A stretch of DNA of 64,000 nucleotides from assembly GCA_051201605.1 (NCBI GenBank), contig CP179201.1:434001-498000 (forward strand). The letters run 5' to 3'. The position numbers and the translations under genes are program-made. The first letter of the stretch is position 1; each line of letters opens with the position of its first letter. This document shows positions 8,231 to 17,452 of this stretch, one piece after another. Source of the stretch: CABZJG01 sp902512685. Its GTDB lineage: Bacteria > Pseudomonadota > Alphaproteobacteria > Rhodobacterales > Rhodobacteraceae. Below the pieces are notes generated by a model that worked only from the letters and a program-made list of their open reading frames with translations, made no database searches and was not told where the DNA came from.

Positions 8231-9427
8231 ATGACAGCCTCAGGGACATTTAAAGAAGATATTTATAACCGGCTTGAGGGATTGAAAGCCGAAGGCCTCT
8301 ATAAATCCGAGCGCGTGATTGCCTCGCCCCAGAGGGCGGAAATTACGCTGCAAGACGGGCAGGAGGTGATCAACCTCTGTGCCAATAACTATCTGGGACT
8401 GGCCGATGATCCAGCGGTGATTGCTGCCGCGCATAAAGCGCTCGACCGCACCGGATTTGGCATGGCCAGCGTGCGGTTTATCTGCGGCACCCAAGCCGAT
8501 CACAAAACGCTTGAGCAGCGTATTGCCGCGTTTTTCGGCAAAGAGGACTGCATTTTATACCCCAGCTGTTTTGATGCCAACGCAGGGCTGTTTGAAACCC
8601 TGCTTGGGCCCGAAGATGCGATTATTTCCGATGCGCTCAACCATGCCAGTATCATTGATGGTATCCGTCTTAGCAAAGCTCAGCGGCTGCGCTATGCCAA
8701 TTGCGATATGGACGCGCTTGAGGATTGTTTGCGCGAGGCTTCGGGCGCGCGCCACCGGCTGATTGCCACCGACGGGGTGTTTTCCATGGATGGCTCACTG
8801 GCAAAACTGGATCAGATTTGCGATCTGGCCGAGCAATATGATGCCATGGTGATGATCGACGAATGCCACGCCACGGGCTTCTTTGGCCCCACAGGGCGTG
8901 GCACGGCAGAGCATTTTGGCGTTCTGGAGCGGGTGGATATTATCACCAGCACCTTGGGCAAAGCGCTGGGCGGGGCCTCGGGCGGCTTTACGGTTGCGCG
9001 CGCGGAAGTGGTAGATTGGCTGCGGCAAAGATCACGGCCCTATCTGTTTTCCAACAGTCTTGCGCCGGTGATCGCGGCAGCTTCGCTTGAAGTTTTTGAT
9101 CTGATTGAAAACGGCGCTGATCTGCGCGCGCAGCTGTGGCAAAACGCGGCCTATTTCCGCACCGAGATGGCCGCGCTTGGCTATCGGCTTTTGCCCGGCG
9201 AGCATGCGATTATTCCGGTGATGCTTGGCGATCCCAAACTGGCGCAGCAACTGGCCGCCGGTCTACATGAAGAGGGCGTCTATGTGACCGCCTTTTCCTT
9301 TCCTGTGGTGCCCAAAGGCACTGACCGCATCCGCACCCAGATGAACGCGCGCCTGAGCCGCGATCAACTGGACCGCGCCATCAGCGCCTTTGCACGTGTC
9401 GGCCGCAAACTGGGGGTCATCGCATGA
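8231..9427 (+). CDS. kbl: 2-amino-3-ketobutyrate coenzyme A ligase (glycine C-acetyltransferase)
   Basis: A PLP enzyme of 398 residues that cleaves 2-amino-3-ketobutyrate with CoA to glycine and acetyl-CoA. It matches E. coli Kbl closely over its length, with VINLCANNYLGLADDP, ASVRFICGTQ, SDALNHASIIDG, the Schiff-base lysine segment TLGKALGGASGG and RPYLFSNSLAP. Start is ATG 8231 (ATG 8228 also possible) after AAGGGA; an upstream in-frame GTG at 8207 would overlap the MttB gene. The stop overlaps tdh by 4 bases, so the two pathway enzymes are translationally coupled. Confidence 0.95.
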   Translation: MTASGTFKEDIYNRLEGLKAEGLYKSERVIASPQRAEITLQDGQEVINLCANNYLGLADDPAVIAAAHKALDRTGFGMASVRFICGTQADHKTLEQRIAAFFGKEDCILYPSCFDANAGLFETLLGPEDAIISDALNHASIIDGIRLSKAQRLRYANCDMDALEDCLREASGARHRLIATDGVFSMDGSLAKLDQICDLAEQYDAMVMIDECHATGFFGPTGRGTAEHFGVLERVDIITSTLGKALGGASGGFTVARAEVVDWLRQRSRPYLFSNSLAPVIAAASLEVFDLIENGADLRAQLWQNAAYFRTEMAALGYRLLPGEHAIIPVMLGDPKLAQQLAAGLHEEGVYVTAFSFPVVPKGTDRIRTQMNARLSRDQLDRAISAFARVGRKLGVIA

Positions 9428-10464
9428 GCAATGAAATGAAAGCGCTGGTCAAAGCCGCCCCTGAACAGGGTCTTTGGCTGCAAATGGTGCCAGTGCCCGA
9501 ACCGGGTCCCAATGAAGTGCTGATAAAAGTGCGTAAATCGGCCATTTGCGGCACCGATGTGCACATCTGGAACTGGGATGAATGGTCGGCCAAAACCGTG
9601 CCGGTGCCGATGGTGGTCGGACATGAGTTTTGCGGCCAGATCGTGGATTGCGGCCCCGGCGCGCAGAAATACAAGATCGGCACCCGCGTTTCTGCCGAAG
9701 GCCATGTGGTCTGCGGTACCTGCCGCAACTGCCGCGCGGGGCGCGGCCAGCTGTGCCGCAACACCGAAGGCATCGGCGTCAACCGGCCGGGATCATTTGC
9801 CGAATATGTCTGTCTGCCCGAACATAATGTGGTGCCGATCCCGGATGATATTCCCGATGAGATTGCCGCGCTATTCGATCCCTTGGGCAATGCGGTGCAC
9901 ACGGCGCTAAGCTTTGATCTGGTGGGTGAGGATGTGCTGGTCACCGGCGCCGGACCGATCGGCATCATGGGCGCTTTGGTGGCGCAGAAAGTCGGCGCGC
10001 GAAAAGTGGTGATCACCGATATCAACCCCTACCGGCTGCAACTGGCCGAACGTATGGGGGTGCAATATGTGGTCGATGTGAGCAAAACATCCCTGCGCGA
10101 TGTGATGGGCGATATCGGCATGAGCGAAGGCTTTGATGTCGGGCTTGAAATGTCTGGCGCTGCGCCTGCGATGCGGCAAATGATCGAGCGGATGAACAAT
10201 GGCGGTAAGCTGGCCTTGCTGGGGATTGCGCCCACCGAATTTGCCGTAGATTGGAATACGGTTATTTTCAACATGCTCGAGATCAAGGGCATCTATGGGC
10301 GCGAGATGTTTGAAACCTGGTATAAAATGATCGCCCTGGTGCAAAGCGGGCTTGATATTTCAGGCTTGATTACGCACCGGATTTCGATTGAAGATTACCG
10401 CGACGGCTTTGCGGCGATGACTTCGGGGCAGTCGGGCAAAGTGGTAATGGACTGGGGCGATTGA
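9424..10464 (+). CDS. tdh: L-threonine 3-dehydrogenase
   Basis: A 346-residue zinc-dependent medium-chain dehydrogenase that oxidises L-threonine to 2-amino-3-ketobutyrate, the substrate of Kbl. Visible marks are SAICGTDVHIWNWDEW (catalytic Zn Cys), GHEFCG, a structural-zinc cysteine cluster VVCGTCRNCRAGRGQLC (about 97-113) and VTGAGPIGIMGA (NAD site, about 175). The match to E. coli Tdh is strong throughout. It overlaps kbl by 4 bases. Being placed between an MttB methyltransferase and a dimethylglycine-dehydrogenase-like protein is unusual and points to glycine metabolism as the common theme. Confidence 0.95.
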   Translation: MSNEMKALVKAAPEQGLWLQMVPVPEPGPNEVLIKVRKSAICGTDVHIWNWDEWSAKTVPVPMVVGHEFCGQIVDCGPGAQKYKIGTRVSAEGHVVCGTCRNCRAGRGQLCRNTEGIGVNRPGSFAEYVCLPEHNVVPIPDDIPDEIAALFDPLGNAVHTALSFDLVGEDVLVTGAGPIGIMGALVAQKVGARKVVITDINPYRLQLAERMGVQYVVDVSKTSLRDVMGDIGMSEGFDVGLEMSGAAPAMRQMIERMNNGGKLALLGIAPTEFAVDWNTVIFNMLEIKGIYGREMFETWYKMIALVQSGLDISGLITHRISIEDYRDGFAAMTSGQSGKVVMDWGD

Positions 10465-10470
10465 ATAGCA

Positions 10471-10505
10471 CTGCCCGTTGTGCAGCTTTGCGCTGGGCCG
10501 GGCAG
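10471..10505. repeat. Inverted repeat between tdh and FAD/GcvT gene
   Basis: CTGCCCG (10471-10477) pairs with CGGGCAG (10499-10505), giving a 7-bp GC-rich stem with a 21-base loop that can itself fold. There is no T-run after it, so it is not a classic intrinsic terminator. It may be an attenuator or an RNA-processing or stability hairpin that separates expression of the last operon gene. Confidence 0.4.
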
Positions 10506-10545
10506 GTAAATTAGTTGGTGAGTAAAACGCAGGGGGCTGTGCGAC

Positions 10546-12996
10546 ATGCCAGAGATACAAAAGCAAGAAAGCATCACGCAAAAACCACTTCCAAGCCATG
10601 CCAAGGTGGTGGTGATCGGCGGCGGCGTTGTCGGCTGTTCGATCCTGTTTCATCTGGCCAAGTTCGGCTGGAAAGACGTGGTTTTACTGGAACGGGACGA
10701 GCTGACCTCCGGCTCAAGCTGGCATGCCGCGGGTCAGATTCATACCATTTCAAGCGATCCCAACATTAGCCGCCTGCAGGGCTATACCATTGATCTTTAT
10801 AAAGAGATCGAGGAAACCTCGGGCCATTCGGTGGGTCTTCATATGACGGGCGGGTTTTACCTTGCCTCCAATAAAACATGGTATGATTATCTCAAACGCG
10901 AACGCTCTAAAGCGCGTTATATGGGGCTTAATCAAGAGTTTATCAGCCCCAAGGAAGTGGCCGAGCGGCATCCGCTCATCGACCCCAGCCACTATCAAGC
11001 AGCGCTTTGGGATGATCAGGACGGTGATCTTGATCCTTCGGGGGCAACCTATGCCTTTGCCAAATCGGCGCGCGTGCATGGGGCGCAGTATTTTACCCAC
11101 ACACCGGTGACAGCGACACAGCAGCGCCCGGATGGCAGCTGGGATGTGACCACGCCGCGCGGGGTGATCAATGCCGAACATATCGTCAATTGCGGCGGGC
11201 TTTGGGCGCGTGAAGTGGGCCATATGCAGGGCGTCAACCTGCCGGTGCAGCCGATGGAGCACCACTATCTGCTGACCGAAAAAATTGACGCGGTGGCCGA
11301 TCATCCCACCCGTTTGCCCTGCGGCATTGATTATGAAGCCAACATCTATTTCCGGCAGGAACGCCAAGGCATGCTGCTTGGCACCTATGAGCCCAAAGGC
11401 ACGCCTTGGAAAGTGGATGGCACGCCGTGGGATTTCGGCCATGAGCTGCTGCAGCCTGATCTGGACCGTATTGCCGACCGGCTTGAGCTGGGCTTTGAAC
11501 GCATACCGGCGCTGGGCACGGTGGGGATCAAAGATGCGATCAATGGCCCCTTTACCTTTGGACCGGACGGCAATCCAATGATTGGGCCAGTGCCCGGGAT
11601 GCGCAACTACTGGGTGGCTGTTGGCGTTATGGCCGGCTTTTGTCAGGGCGGCGGGGTTGGCCTGACGCTGGCCGAATGGATGATAGACGGCGAGCCGTCG
11701 ATTGATGTCTGGGCGATGGATGTGGCCCGTTTTGGTGAATTTGCCACCCCAGATTGGGGCAGTGTCAAATCCACCGAAAACTATGAGCGCCGCTTTGTGA
11801 TGACCTTTCCCAATGAAACCCTGCCCAAGGGCCGGATGCAGAAAACCACCGCGCTTTATGACCGGCTCGTTGCCAAAGGTGCGCGGATGGATCAAAGCTT
11901 TGGGCTTGAGCACGCGCTGTGGTTTGCAGATGGTCCGAGCGATGCCCATGAAGACCCCACATTTGAACGCAACCGCAGCCATGAATATGTGGCGCGTGAG
12001 GTCAAAGCCGTGCGCGAAGCGGTCGGCGGCATTGAAATTGCCAATTTTGCCAAACATGAGTTTCAGGGCCCCGGCGCGCGCGGCTATCTCGATCGGGTTT
12101 TGGCGGGGCATATCCCAAAGCCCGGGCGTTTGACGCTAACCCCGATGCTGACCCCCAAGGGTAAGCTTTATGGGGATTTAACCGTGGCCTGTCTGGCTGA
12201 GGACCGCTTTATGCTGTTTGGTTCGGGCGCAATGCAGGACGCCCATCGGCGCTGGTTTGAAAAAGACCTGCCTGTGGATGTGCGCTACACCAATGCCTCT
12301 GATGACTGGCACGGTATTGCACTCAGCGGGCCGCAATCTCGCGCCCTGCTGGCGCGCATCACCCGCGAGGATGTCTCGGCGGACGCGTTTAAGTTCCGCG
12401 ATCTGCGCGAAGGGTTTGTTGGCGGCGTGCCGGCGCTTGTCAACCGCATCAGCTTTAGCGGCGAGTTGGGCTATGAAATTTACTGCAAACCGCAATATCT
12501 GCTGCGTTTGGCCGAAGCCATTGAAGAGGCCGGCGCATATCTGGGCTATCGCTGGTACGGGGCGCGGGCCTTGATGTCGCTGCGGCTTGAAAAAAGCTGG
12601 GGCGCCTGGGCGCTGGACTTTCGGCCCGATTTTAATGCGGTTGAAAGCAGGCTGGACGGGTTTATCAACTGGCGCAAAGAGTTTGTCGGAAAAGCGGCCA
12701 CCGAAGCGGCGCGCACTGCGGGCGCCGCGCGCAGGTTGGTGACGTTGGTGGTGGATGTGGACGGTATTGATGTCAGCAATGACGAAGCCATCCTGCACGG
12801 CGGCAAGGCGGTTGGCTATGTCAGCTCTGGTGGCTATGCGCATCACGTCGGAAAATCCATGGCCATGGGCTATGTGGACGCTGATCATGCAGCAGCCGGC
12901 AGCAAGTTACAGGTGGAAATTCTGGGCCAGTTTTATGATGCCGAAGTGCTTGGCGCGCCGCTATACGATTCCAATGGGGCCAATATGCGGGCCTGA
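10546..12996 (+). CDS. FAD-dependent oxidoreductase / GcvT fusion (dimethylglycine or sarcosine dehydrogenase-like)
   Basis: An 816-residue two-domain protein. Residues about 20-410 form a DAO-type FAD domain with VVVIGGGVVGCSILFHL and TSGSSWHAAGQ, whose His matches the covalent-FAD histidine of dimethylglycine dehydrogenases. From about 430 a GcvT-like folate domain follows, with LTPKGKLYGDLTV, ISFSGELGYEIY and LRLEKSWGAWALDF. The family removes N-methyl groups oxidatively and passes the C1 unit to tetrahydrofolate. It has an 18-residue extension before the Rossmann strand. It is the last gene of the MttB-kbl-tdh operon; the substrate is unproven. Confidence 0.87.
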   Translation: MPEIQKQESITQKPLPSHAKVVVIGGGVVGCSILFHLAKFGWKDVVLLERDELTSGSSWHAAGQIHTISSDPNISRLQGYTIDLYKEIEETSGHSVGLHMTGGFYLASNKTWYDYLKRERSKARYMGLNQEFISPKEVAERHPLIDPSHYQAALWDDQDGDLDPSGATYAFAKSARVHGAQYFTHTPVTATQQRPDGSWDVTTPRGVINAEHIVNCGGLWAREVGHMQGVNLPVQPMEHHYLLTEKIDAVADHPTRLPCGIDYEANIYFRQERQGMLLGTYEPKGTPWKVDGTPWDFGHELLQPDLDRIADRLELGFERIPALGTVGIKDAINGPFTFGPDGNPMIGPVPGMRNYWVAVGVMAGFCQGGGVGLTLAEWMIDGEPSIDVWAMDVARFGEFATPDWGSVKSTENYERRFVMTFPNETLPKGRMQKTTALYDRLVAKGARMDQSFGLEHALWFADGPSDAHEDPTFERNRSHEYVAREVKAVREAVGGIEIANFAKHEFQGPGARGYLDRVLAGHIPKPGRLTLTPMLTPKGKLYGDLTVACLAEDRFMLFGSGAMQDAHRRWFEKDLPVDVRYTNASDDWHGIALSGPQSRALLARITREDVSADAFKFRDLREGFVGGVPALVNRISFSGELGYEIYCKPQYLLRLAEAIEEAGAYLGYRWYGARALMSLRLEKSWGAWALDFRPDFNAVESRLDGFINWRKEFVGKAATEAARTAGAARRLVTLVVDVDGIDVSNDEAILHGGKAVGYVSSGGYAHHVGKSMAMGYVDADHAAAGSKLQVEILGQFYDAEVLGAPLYDSNGANMRA

Positions 12997-13050
12997 TGCG
13001 CGCGTATATTCGCTGTGAGCGCACGCTTTTAGGGACTTGCAGCGCTAAGT

Positions 13051-13233
13051 TTATTTCTGGATCGCCGCCAAAATCAGCAAAATCAAAAAGGCAGAGAAAA
13101 CCCAGTTTCCATTGCTTGGCTGCGCGGTTTCCTGCGCAATGACCGTTGGTTCCATTTTAGGTTCGGCAGTGCCGCCGGCAAATCCGGTAGTGGCGATGGC
13201 GGCAAAGGCCACAGCAAGAGCGATTTTCTTCAT
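13051..13233 (-). CDS. Small secreted or membrane-anchored hypothetical protein
   Basis: A 60-residue protein starting at ATG 13233 (MKKIALAVAF), with GAGGATC just upstream. The first 19 residues form a signal peptide with an ATTGFAGG cleavage region. The middle is short and polar, and the C-terminal WVFSAFLILLILAA is a membrane segment. The in-frame start at 13293 would put 20 charged residues before the signal peptide and is rejected. Similar two-hydrophobic-end proteins are common in Rhodobacteraceae, with no known function. Confidence 0.65.
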   Translation of the reverse strand: MKKIALAVAFAAIATTGFAGGTAEPKMEPTVIAQETAQPSNGNWVFSAFLILLILAAIQK

Positions 13234-13364
13234 AAGATCCTCAAAAGTATTAACAGGTTCGTTTGGGTGCAGCGAAAGTCTTGACCGACTCACCCCGTCT
13301 TTTAGAATACTAAATCAACCGCCAAAGCGCTGAAAACAGCTATCACAATTAGTTGCCTATGATG

Positions 13365-13952
13365 TCAAATTAGCAACACCTGTGTGCCAACTTTGGCCAT
13401 CGCAAACAGCTCGGCGATATGTTCGTTATAAAGCCCGATGCACCCGTTTGATGAACGGCGCCCGATTTTGCGGGTATCATGGGTGCCGTGGATGCGGAAA
13501 TACTGCCAGCTGAGATAAAGCGCATGCGAGCCAAGCGGATTATCTGGACCGGCTTCGATAAATTCCGGCCATTCGGGATTGCGTTCAAGCATTGCCGGGG
13601 TGGGCCGCCAGCTGGGCCCTTCTACACGGCGTGTCACGCGGGTACGCCCGCGGCGGGTGAGGTCTTCGCTTAACGGAACACTTGAGGGATAAAGCTTATA
13701 TACGCTTTCATCGCTTGACCAAAAATGCAGTGCCCGCGAGGAAATATCGACCAAAATAGCCCCTTTGTTCAAATTTTTGAAATACGGCCGCCAATCAAGC
13801 GCCCGGAAACTGGAAATATTGTGCCGCACCGTTCTTGAAACATCGCTTTCAATTTCGGTGGTTGAAACTTCGTTAACATCTTCTTGTGCGTGCAGCGGAG
13901 CAGATATCACCGCGGCTGTGCTGGCTAAAAAGGATCGGCGCGTCAGGCGCAT
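13365..13952 (-). CDS. L,D-transpeptidase (YkuD family), Tat/Sec exported
   Basis: A 195-residue protein whose N-terminus RLTRRSFLASTAAV is a twin-arginine-like signal, followed by a hydrophobic stretch and an AHAQ-type cleavage site (LHAQ). The C-terminal catalytic segment has HGTHDTRKIGRRSSNGCIGL, containing the His and the nucleophilic Cys of L,D-transpeptidases (HGT...SxGCI). Such enzymes make 3-3 peptidoglycan cross-links or attach proteins to the wall in the periplasm. A second, different family member lies 700 bases away. Confidence 0.88.
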   Translation of the reverse strand: MRLTRRSFLASTAAVISAPLHAQEDVNEVSTTEIESDVSRTVRHNISSFRALDWRPYFKNLNKGAILVDISSRALHFWSSDESVYKLYPSSVPLSEDLTRRGRTRVTRRVEGPSWRPTPAMLERNPEWPEFIEAGPDNPLGSHALYLSWQYFRIHGTHDTRKIGRRSSNGCIGLYNEHIAELFAMAKVGTQVLLI

Positions 13953-14126
13953 AATAAAGTACTCCTAAAATCTCAGAAATAAGTGATTCACCGCTGCATA
14001 ATATGGCGAGAAAGTCGCAGTCTCAATTCAAACTCGCGTTACCAGAGCAAAAAATGCGATTCTGGGTTTGATTGGACACGCCTGTCATTGTAAGCACAAC
14101 CCGAAATTATACTCGGGGTACATAGC

Positions 14127-14666
14127 GTGCGATATATCTTTCTTATTTTGGGGAGTGTTTTGGCCTTGTCGGCCTGTATGCCAGAGCTTCAGCAATTAGG
14201 CGATGATGGCAAGCCATTGCCCAAACTATACGATTTGGCCAATCAGGACAGCGCAACTGTCCAGTTCCGGGTGCTGGATGCCGTCAATGCGCTGCGCTCA
14301 TCCGCCGGGCATTCAAATGTAAGCTTGAATGCCCAGCTGACAGCGGCTGCGGCAACCCATTCGCGCGATATGTCTTTGCAAAACCGGCCATGGCACTTTG
14401 GATCAGACGGCTCGTCGCCGCTGGATCGGGTTCAAAGGGTCGGCTATAAGCAACAGCTGATTGGCGAAGCCATCTCTGAAACCTTTGAAACCGAACTTGA
14501 AACCATTGCCGCTTGGATGAAAAAGCCCAACACGCGAAATGTGCTTTTGGACCCGATGGCCCGCGAAATTGGATTTTCTTGGTATCAGGAATCAAGCGGC
14601 AAAATATGGTGGACCTTGGTGACAGGCGGCCCCGGGCTAAACCAAGAAGCGGTTATGGTTGAATAA
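14127..14666 (+). CDS. CAP/SCP-domain lipoprotein
   Basis: A 179-residue protein with a lipoprotein signal ending in the lipobox LSAC (Cys about residue 17) and a CAP/SCP (PR-1-like) domain from about residue 45. Family marks are AVNALRSSAGHSNVSLNAQL, AAATHSRDMSLQ and IGEAISETFE, with the conserved His and Glu residues. Start is the GTG at 14127 (GTGCGATATATC), with no clear ribosome site. It overlaps the converging L,D-transpeptidase gene by 14 bases. Bacterial CAP proteins often act at the cell wall, which fits the two transpeptidase neighbours, but the role is unknown. Confidence 0.82.
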   Translation: MRYIFLILGSVLALSACMPELQQLGDDGKPLPKLYDLANQDSATVQFRVLDAVNALRSSAGHSNVSLNAQLTAAAATHSRDMSLQNRPWHFGSDGSSPLDRVQRVGYKQQLIGEAISETFETELETIAAWMKKPNTRNVLLDPMAREIGFSWYQESSGKIWWTLVTGGPGLNQEAVMVE

Positions 14667-15165
14667 GCACCGGCGTGCCGATGCGCACCAAAGCAAAGAC
14701 TTCTTCAATCTGCTCATTTTTCAACGAAATGCACCCTTGGGTCCAGTTCCGTTTCCAGAAATGCGGTTTGATATCTTCACCATGAATGAAAATATCCCCG
14801 CCCGGATCTACGCCTAAAGATTTTGAGTGCGCGCGATCTGCGGCATTGGGATAAGACAGCCCCAGGGACAGGTGAAACTTGCTTTGCGGGTTTTTGCGAT
14901 CAATCCGATAGGTGCCTTCGGGTGTTTTACCATCACCTTTGGCCGTTTTGTGGCCCTTGGGCGAAGACCCAAGCCCTATCCGATAGCTGCGAATCACGTT
15001 TTTACCGTTCATCAAAAACAGCTTTCGGGCCGATTTACGGATCACAACACTTGTGATGGGCAGGCTTATTTCACTTTCAGATTGACTGGATGTCCGAATA
15101 CCCAACGGCTGCATGCATCCGGCAAGTAGCCCGAGCGAAAAGACAAGTAAAATCAGTTTTTTCAA
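14653..15165 (-). CDS. L,D-transpeptidase lipoprotein
   Basis: A 170-residue YkuD-family protein. The N-terminus carries a lipobox LAGC (Cys about residue 17), so it is anchored to a membrane. The domain holds AKGDGKTPEGTYRIDRKNP and the active site IHGEDIKPHFWKRNWTQGCI, with the conserved His and the Cys of the TxGCI motif. It has a tail-to-tail 14-base overlap with the CAP lipoprotein gene. It differs in sequence and export route from the enzyme at 13365. Confidence 0.88.
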   Translation of the reverse strand: MKKLILLVFSLGLLAGCMQPLGIRTSSQSESEISLPITSVVIRKSARKLFLMNGKNVIRSYRIGLGSSPKGHKTAKGDGKTPEGTYRIDRKNPQSKFHLSLGLSYPNAADRAHSKSLGVDPGGDIFIHGEDIKPHFWKRNWTQGCISLKNEQIEEVFALVRIGTPVLIQP

Positions 15166-15447
15166 GGTTTATAGCCTGCTCGTTTTCCTCCATATAAATT
15201 GAAAATTTTTTTTAAAAAAGTATCAAATTGAATTTTTAAATGGCCCTTTTGGGACAATTTGTGCTTTAGGATAGCCCAGCTATACTACGCGGTCGTTGTC
15301 AGGGCGCTTTTGAGCGTTTGAACAGGTGCATGCGGAAAAAAACAGGGCAAGATCGCGATTGGCCAGATCTCACGCAACGTTAATGCAACTAACGCTGGAT
15401 TTTACGCGGCGTTTGATTTTTCAATGCGCAAAGAAACGGAGGGGCAG

Positions 15448-16035
15448 ATGTATACAGTGATTGGTGGTTTGACGACGCGGGCTTTTCGCGTGGTTTGGAT
15501 GCTGGAAGAGCTTGGGGTTGAATATACCCACCTGAATGTAAAACCGCGCAGTGATGAGGTGCTGCGCTATAACCCATCGGGCAAAGTGCCGGTGCTTTTA
15601 GATGGGGACACACCGATCTGCGACTCGACGGCTATCCTGACCTATCTGGGCGACAAGCATGGCGGTTTATGCTATCCTGCGGGCATCTTAGAGCGGGCGC
15701 AGCAAGACGCTTTTCTGCATCAGATTCTGGATGAAATCGATGCGGTTTTATGGACCGCGGCGCGGCATTCTTTCGTTCTGCCCGAAGAGCGCCGCGTGCC
15801 TGAGATTAAGCCAAGCCTGAAATGGGAGTTTGAACGTAATCTCACCCGCTTGATGGATCAGATGAAGGGGCCGTTTTTGATGGGAGAGAAAATCACCCAC
15901 CCCGATCTTATTCTAACCAATTGCGCCCAATGGGCCGAAGGCGCCCGCTTTCCCAGCGATAACGCCAAATTTCAAACCTATGTGGCGCAAATGCGTGCGC
16001 GCCCTGCCTATCAAAAGACTTGGTCGCTGCTCTAA
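15448..16035 (+). CDS. Glutathione S-transferase family protein
   Basis: A 195-residue protein with a thioredoxin-fold N-terminus and an all-helical C-terminus. NPSGKVPVLLDGDTPICDST (about 42-61) contains the cis-Pro and the glutathione gamma-glutamyl site (DST). ATG 15448 lies after a strong GGAGGGGC site and is preferred over ATG 15424. An N-terminal TTRAFRVVWMLEELG fits the family. The substrate cannot be told from sequence. Confidence 0.87.
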   Translation: MYTVIGGLTTRAFRVVWMLEELGVEYTHLNVKPRSDEVLRYNPSGKVPVLLDGDTPICDSTAILTYLGDKHGGLCYPAGILERAQQDAFLHQILDEIDAVLWTAARHSFVLPEERRVPEIKPSLKWEFERNLTRLMDQMKGPFLMGEKITHPDLILTNCAQWAEGARFPSDNAKFQTYVAQMRARPAYQKTWSLL

Positions 16036-16066
16036 TTTTGCCGCTGGGCGGCTGGGCAAAGGGGCT

Positions 16067-17251
16067 TTAACTGCGCTGCGCATAATGCGCCGCCTTTGCG
16101 CCGGCCCAAGCGCCCGTGGCCATTGCACCAGTGATTAAATAGCCGCCCGTCGGGGCTTCCCAGTTAATCATTTCACCGGCGCAAAACACCCCGGGGTTGG
16201 ACATCAGCATCAGTTCGGGGCTTAAATCTTGCCATCTGACGCCGCCTGCGGTTGAGATCGCGCCATCCATCGGGGCCAGCCCTTGGTGGCGCAGCGGCAG
16301 CGCTTTGATCACAGCTGCAAGCGCTTTGGGGCTCTGCGGTAACTGGGCGCTAAATTCATGCAGCAGAGCACGCTTGGGCGGTCCCAGCTTTAGACGTTTG
16401 CGGAGAAAATTACTTAAGCTGGCCTTGCCGCGCGGTTGGCTGAGGGCTTGCGCGGCTTTTTCAAGGCTCCAATCCGGCAGCAGGTCGATCTTGATCTCTG
16501 CGCCGCGCCGCACGTTGCGGCTTAGGCTGTAAATCCCGCTGCCTTCCAGCCCTGCGCGGCTGATAATGGCTTCGCCGCGCACTGCGCCCTTCGGGGTTAA
16601 AAACGCCACGGATTTTAAAGCCGCGCCGAAATGCGGCTGCATATGCGCCGACCAATCTACGTTTAGGGCGGCATTGGCGGGCAAAAACGGCGCCAAGGAC
16701 ACGCCTTTTTCCGCCAATATGCTGGACCATGCCCCGTCTGATCCCAGCCGCGCCCAACTGGCCCCGCCAAGCGCTAAAACGCACACATCAGCAGGCTGCA
16801 CCACGCGGGCTTCGGGCGTGTCGAACCCATAGCCGCCTTCTTGCCAACCGGTCCAGCGCCAGCGGGTTTTGAATTCCGCGCTGTCTTTCGACAGCCGGCC
16901 CAGCCAGGCGCGCAGCAAGGGCGAGGCTTTCATCGCCTTGGGAAAGACGCGCCCCGATGAGCCGGTAAACACCTCGGCCCCCAGCGCATCGGCCCAGGCC
17001 CTCATCTGCTGCGGTCCGAACCGCTTTAGCATCGGCGTTAGCAGTGGCGCGGCCTCATAGAACTGCGCGCCGAACTCATCGCTTGGCTCATCTTTGGTCA
17101 GGTTGAGCCCGGATTTTCCCGCCATCAGGAACTTGCGCCCAAAGGACGGCTTGGCTTCGGTGATGGTCACCCCAAGCCCTGCGGCGAGCAGCTGCTCGGC
17201 GGCCATCAACCCCGCTGGGCCGCCGCCAATCACAAGCGCCTGTTTGACCAT
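16067..17251 (-). CDS. NAD(P)/FAD-dependent oxidoreductase, HI0933/BaiN-like family
   Basis: A 394-residue flavoprotein. It has the FAD motif ALVIGGGPAGLMAAEQLL (residues 5-22), the family stretch KFLMAGKSGLNLTKDEP (about 41), VCVLALGGASWARLGSDG (about 147) and the C-terminal FCAGEMINWEAPTGGYLITG, typical of the HI0933/BaiN group and its TIGR03862 branch. No physiological substrate is established for this branch. It is transcribed away from the HNH gene. Confidence 0.82.
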   Translation of the reverse strand: MVKQALVIGGGPAGLMAAEQLLAAGLGVTITEAKPSFGRKFLMAGKSGLNLTKDEPSDEFGAQFYEAAPLLTPMLKRFGPQQMRAWADALGAEVFTGSSGRVFPKAMKASPLLRAWLGRLSKDSAEFKTRWRWTGWQEGGYGFDTPEARVVQPADVCVLALGGASWARLGSDGAWSSILAEKGVSLAPFLPANAALNVDWSAHMQPHFGAALKSVAFLTPKGAVRGEAIISRAGLEGSGIYSLSRNVRRGAEIKIDLLPDWSLEKAAQALSQPRGKASLSNFLRKRLKLGPPKRALLHEFSAQLPQSPKALAAVIKALPLRHQGLAPMDGAISTAGGVRWQDLSPELMLMSNPGVFCAGEMINWEAPTGGYLITGAMATGAWAGAKAAHYAQRS

Positions 17252-17452
17252 CTGTTCTTATCCCTTTGGTTGCCATCCCCACGCGCAATGGCGCGGACCC
17301 AATGGGCCACTCCTATAGCGCCGTGAGGTTAAAGGAAAGTGGCTGGGCCTTGGCATTAAAGTTTTGAGTGCGGGATAAGAAAAATTTCTTGAGACTATCA
17401 CAAACCACCCCATTGTTATGATTATGAATAAAACCATAGCTTTTATTGTGCG

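Noticed and set aside
10750..12111. A 453-codon minus-strand open frame opposite the FAD/GcvT gene
   Set aside because: It lies wholly under a well supported gene, has no recognisable domain and no ribosome site, and is the kind of long shadow frame expected opposite GC-rich coding sequence.
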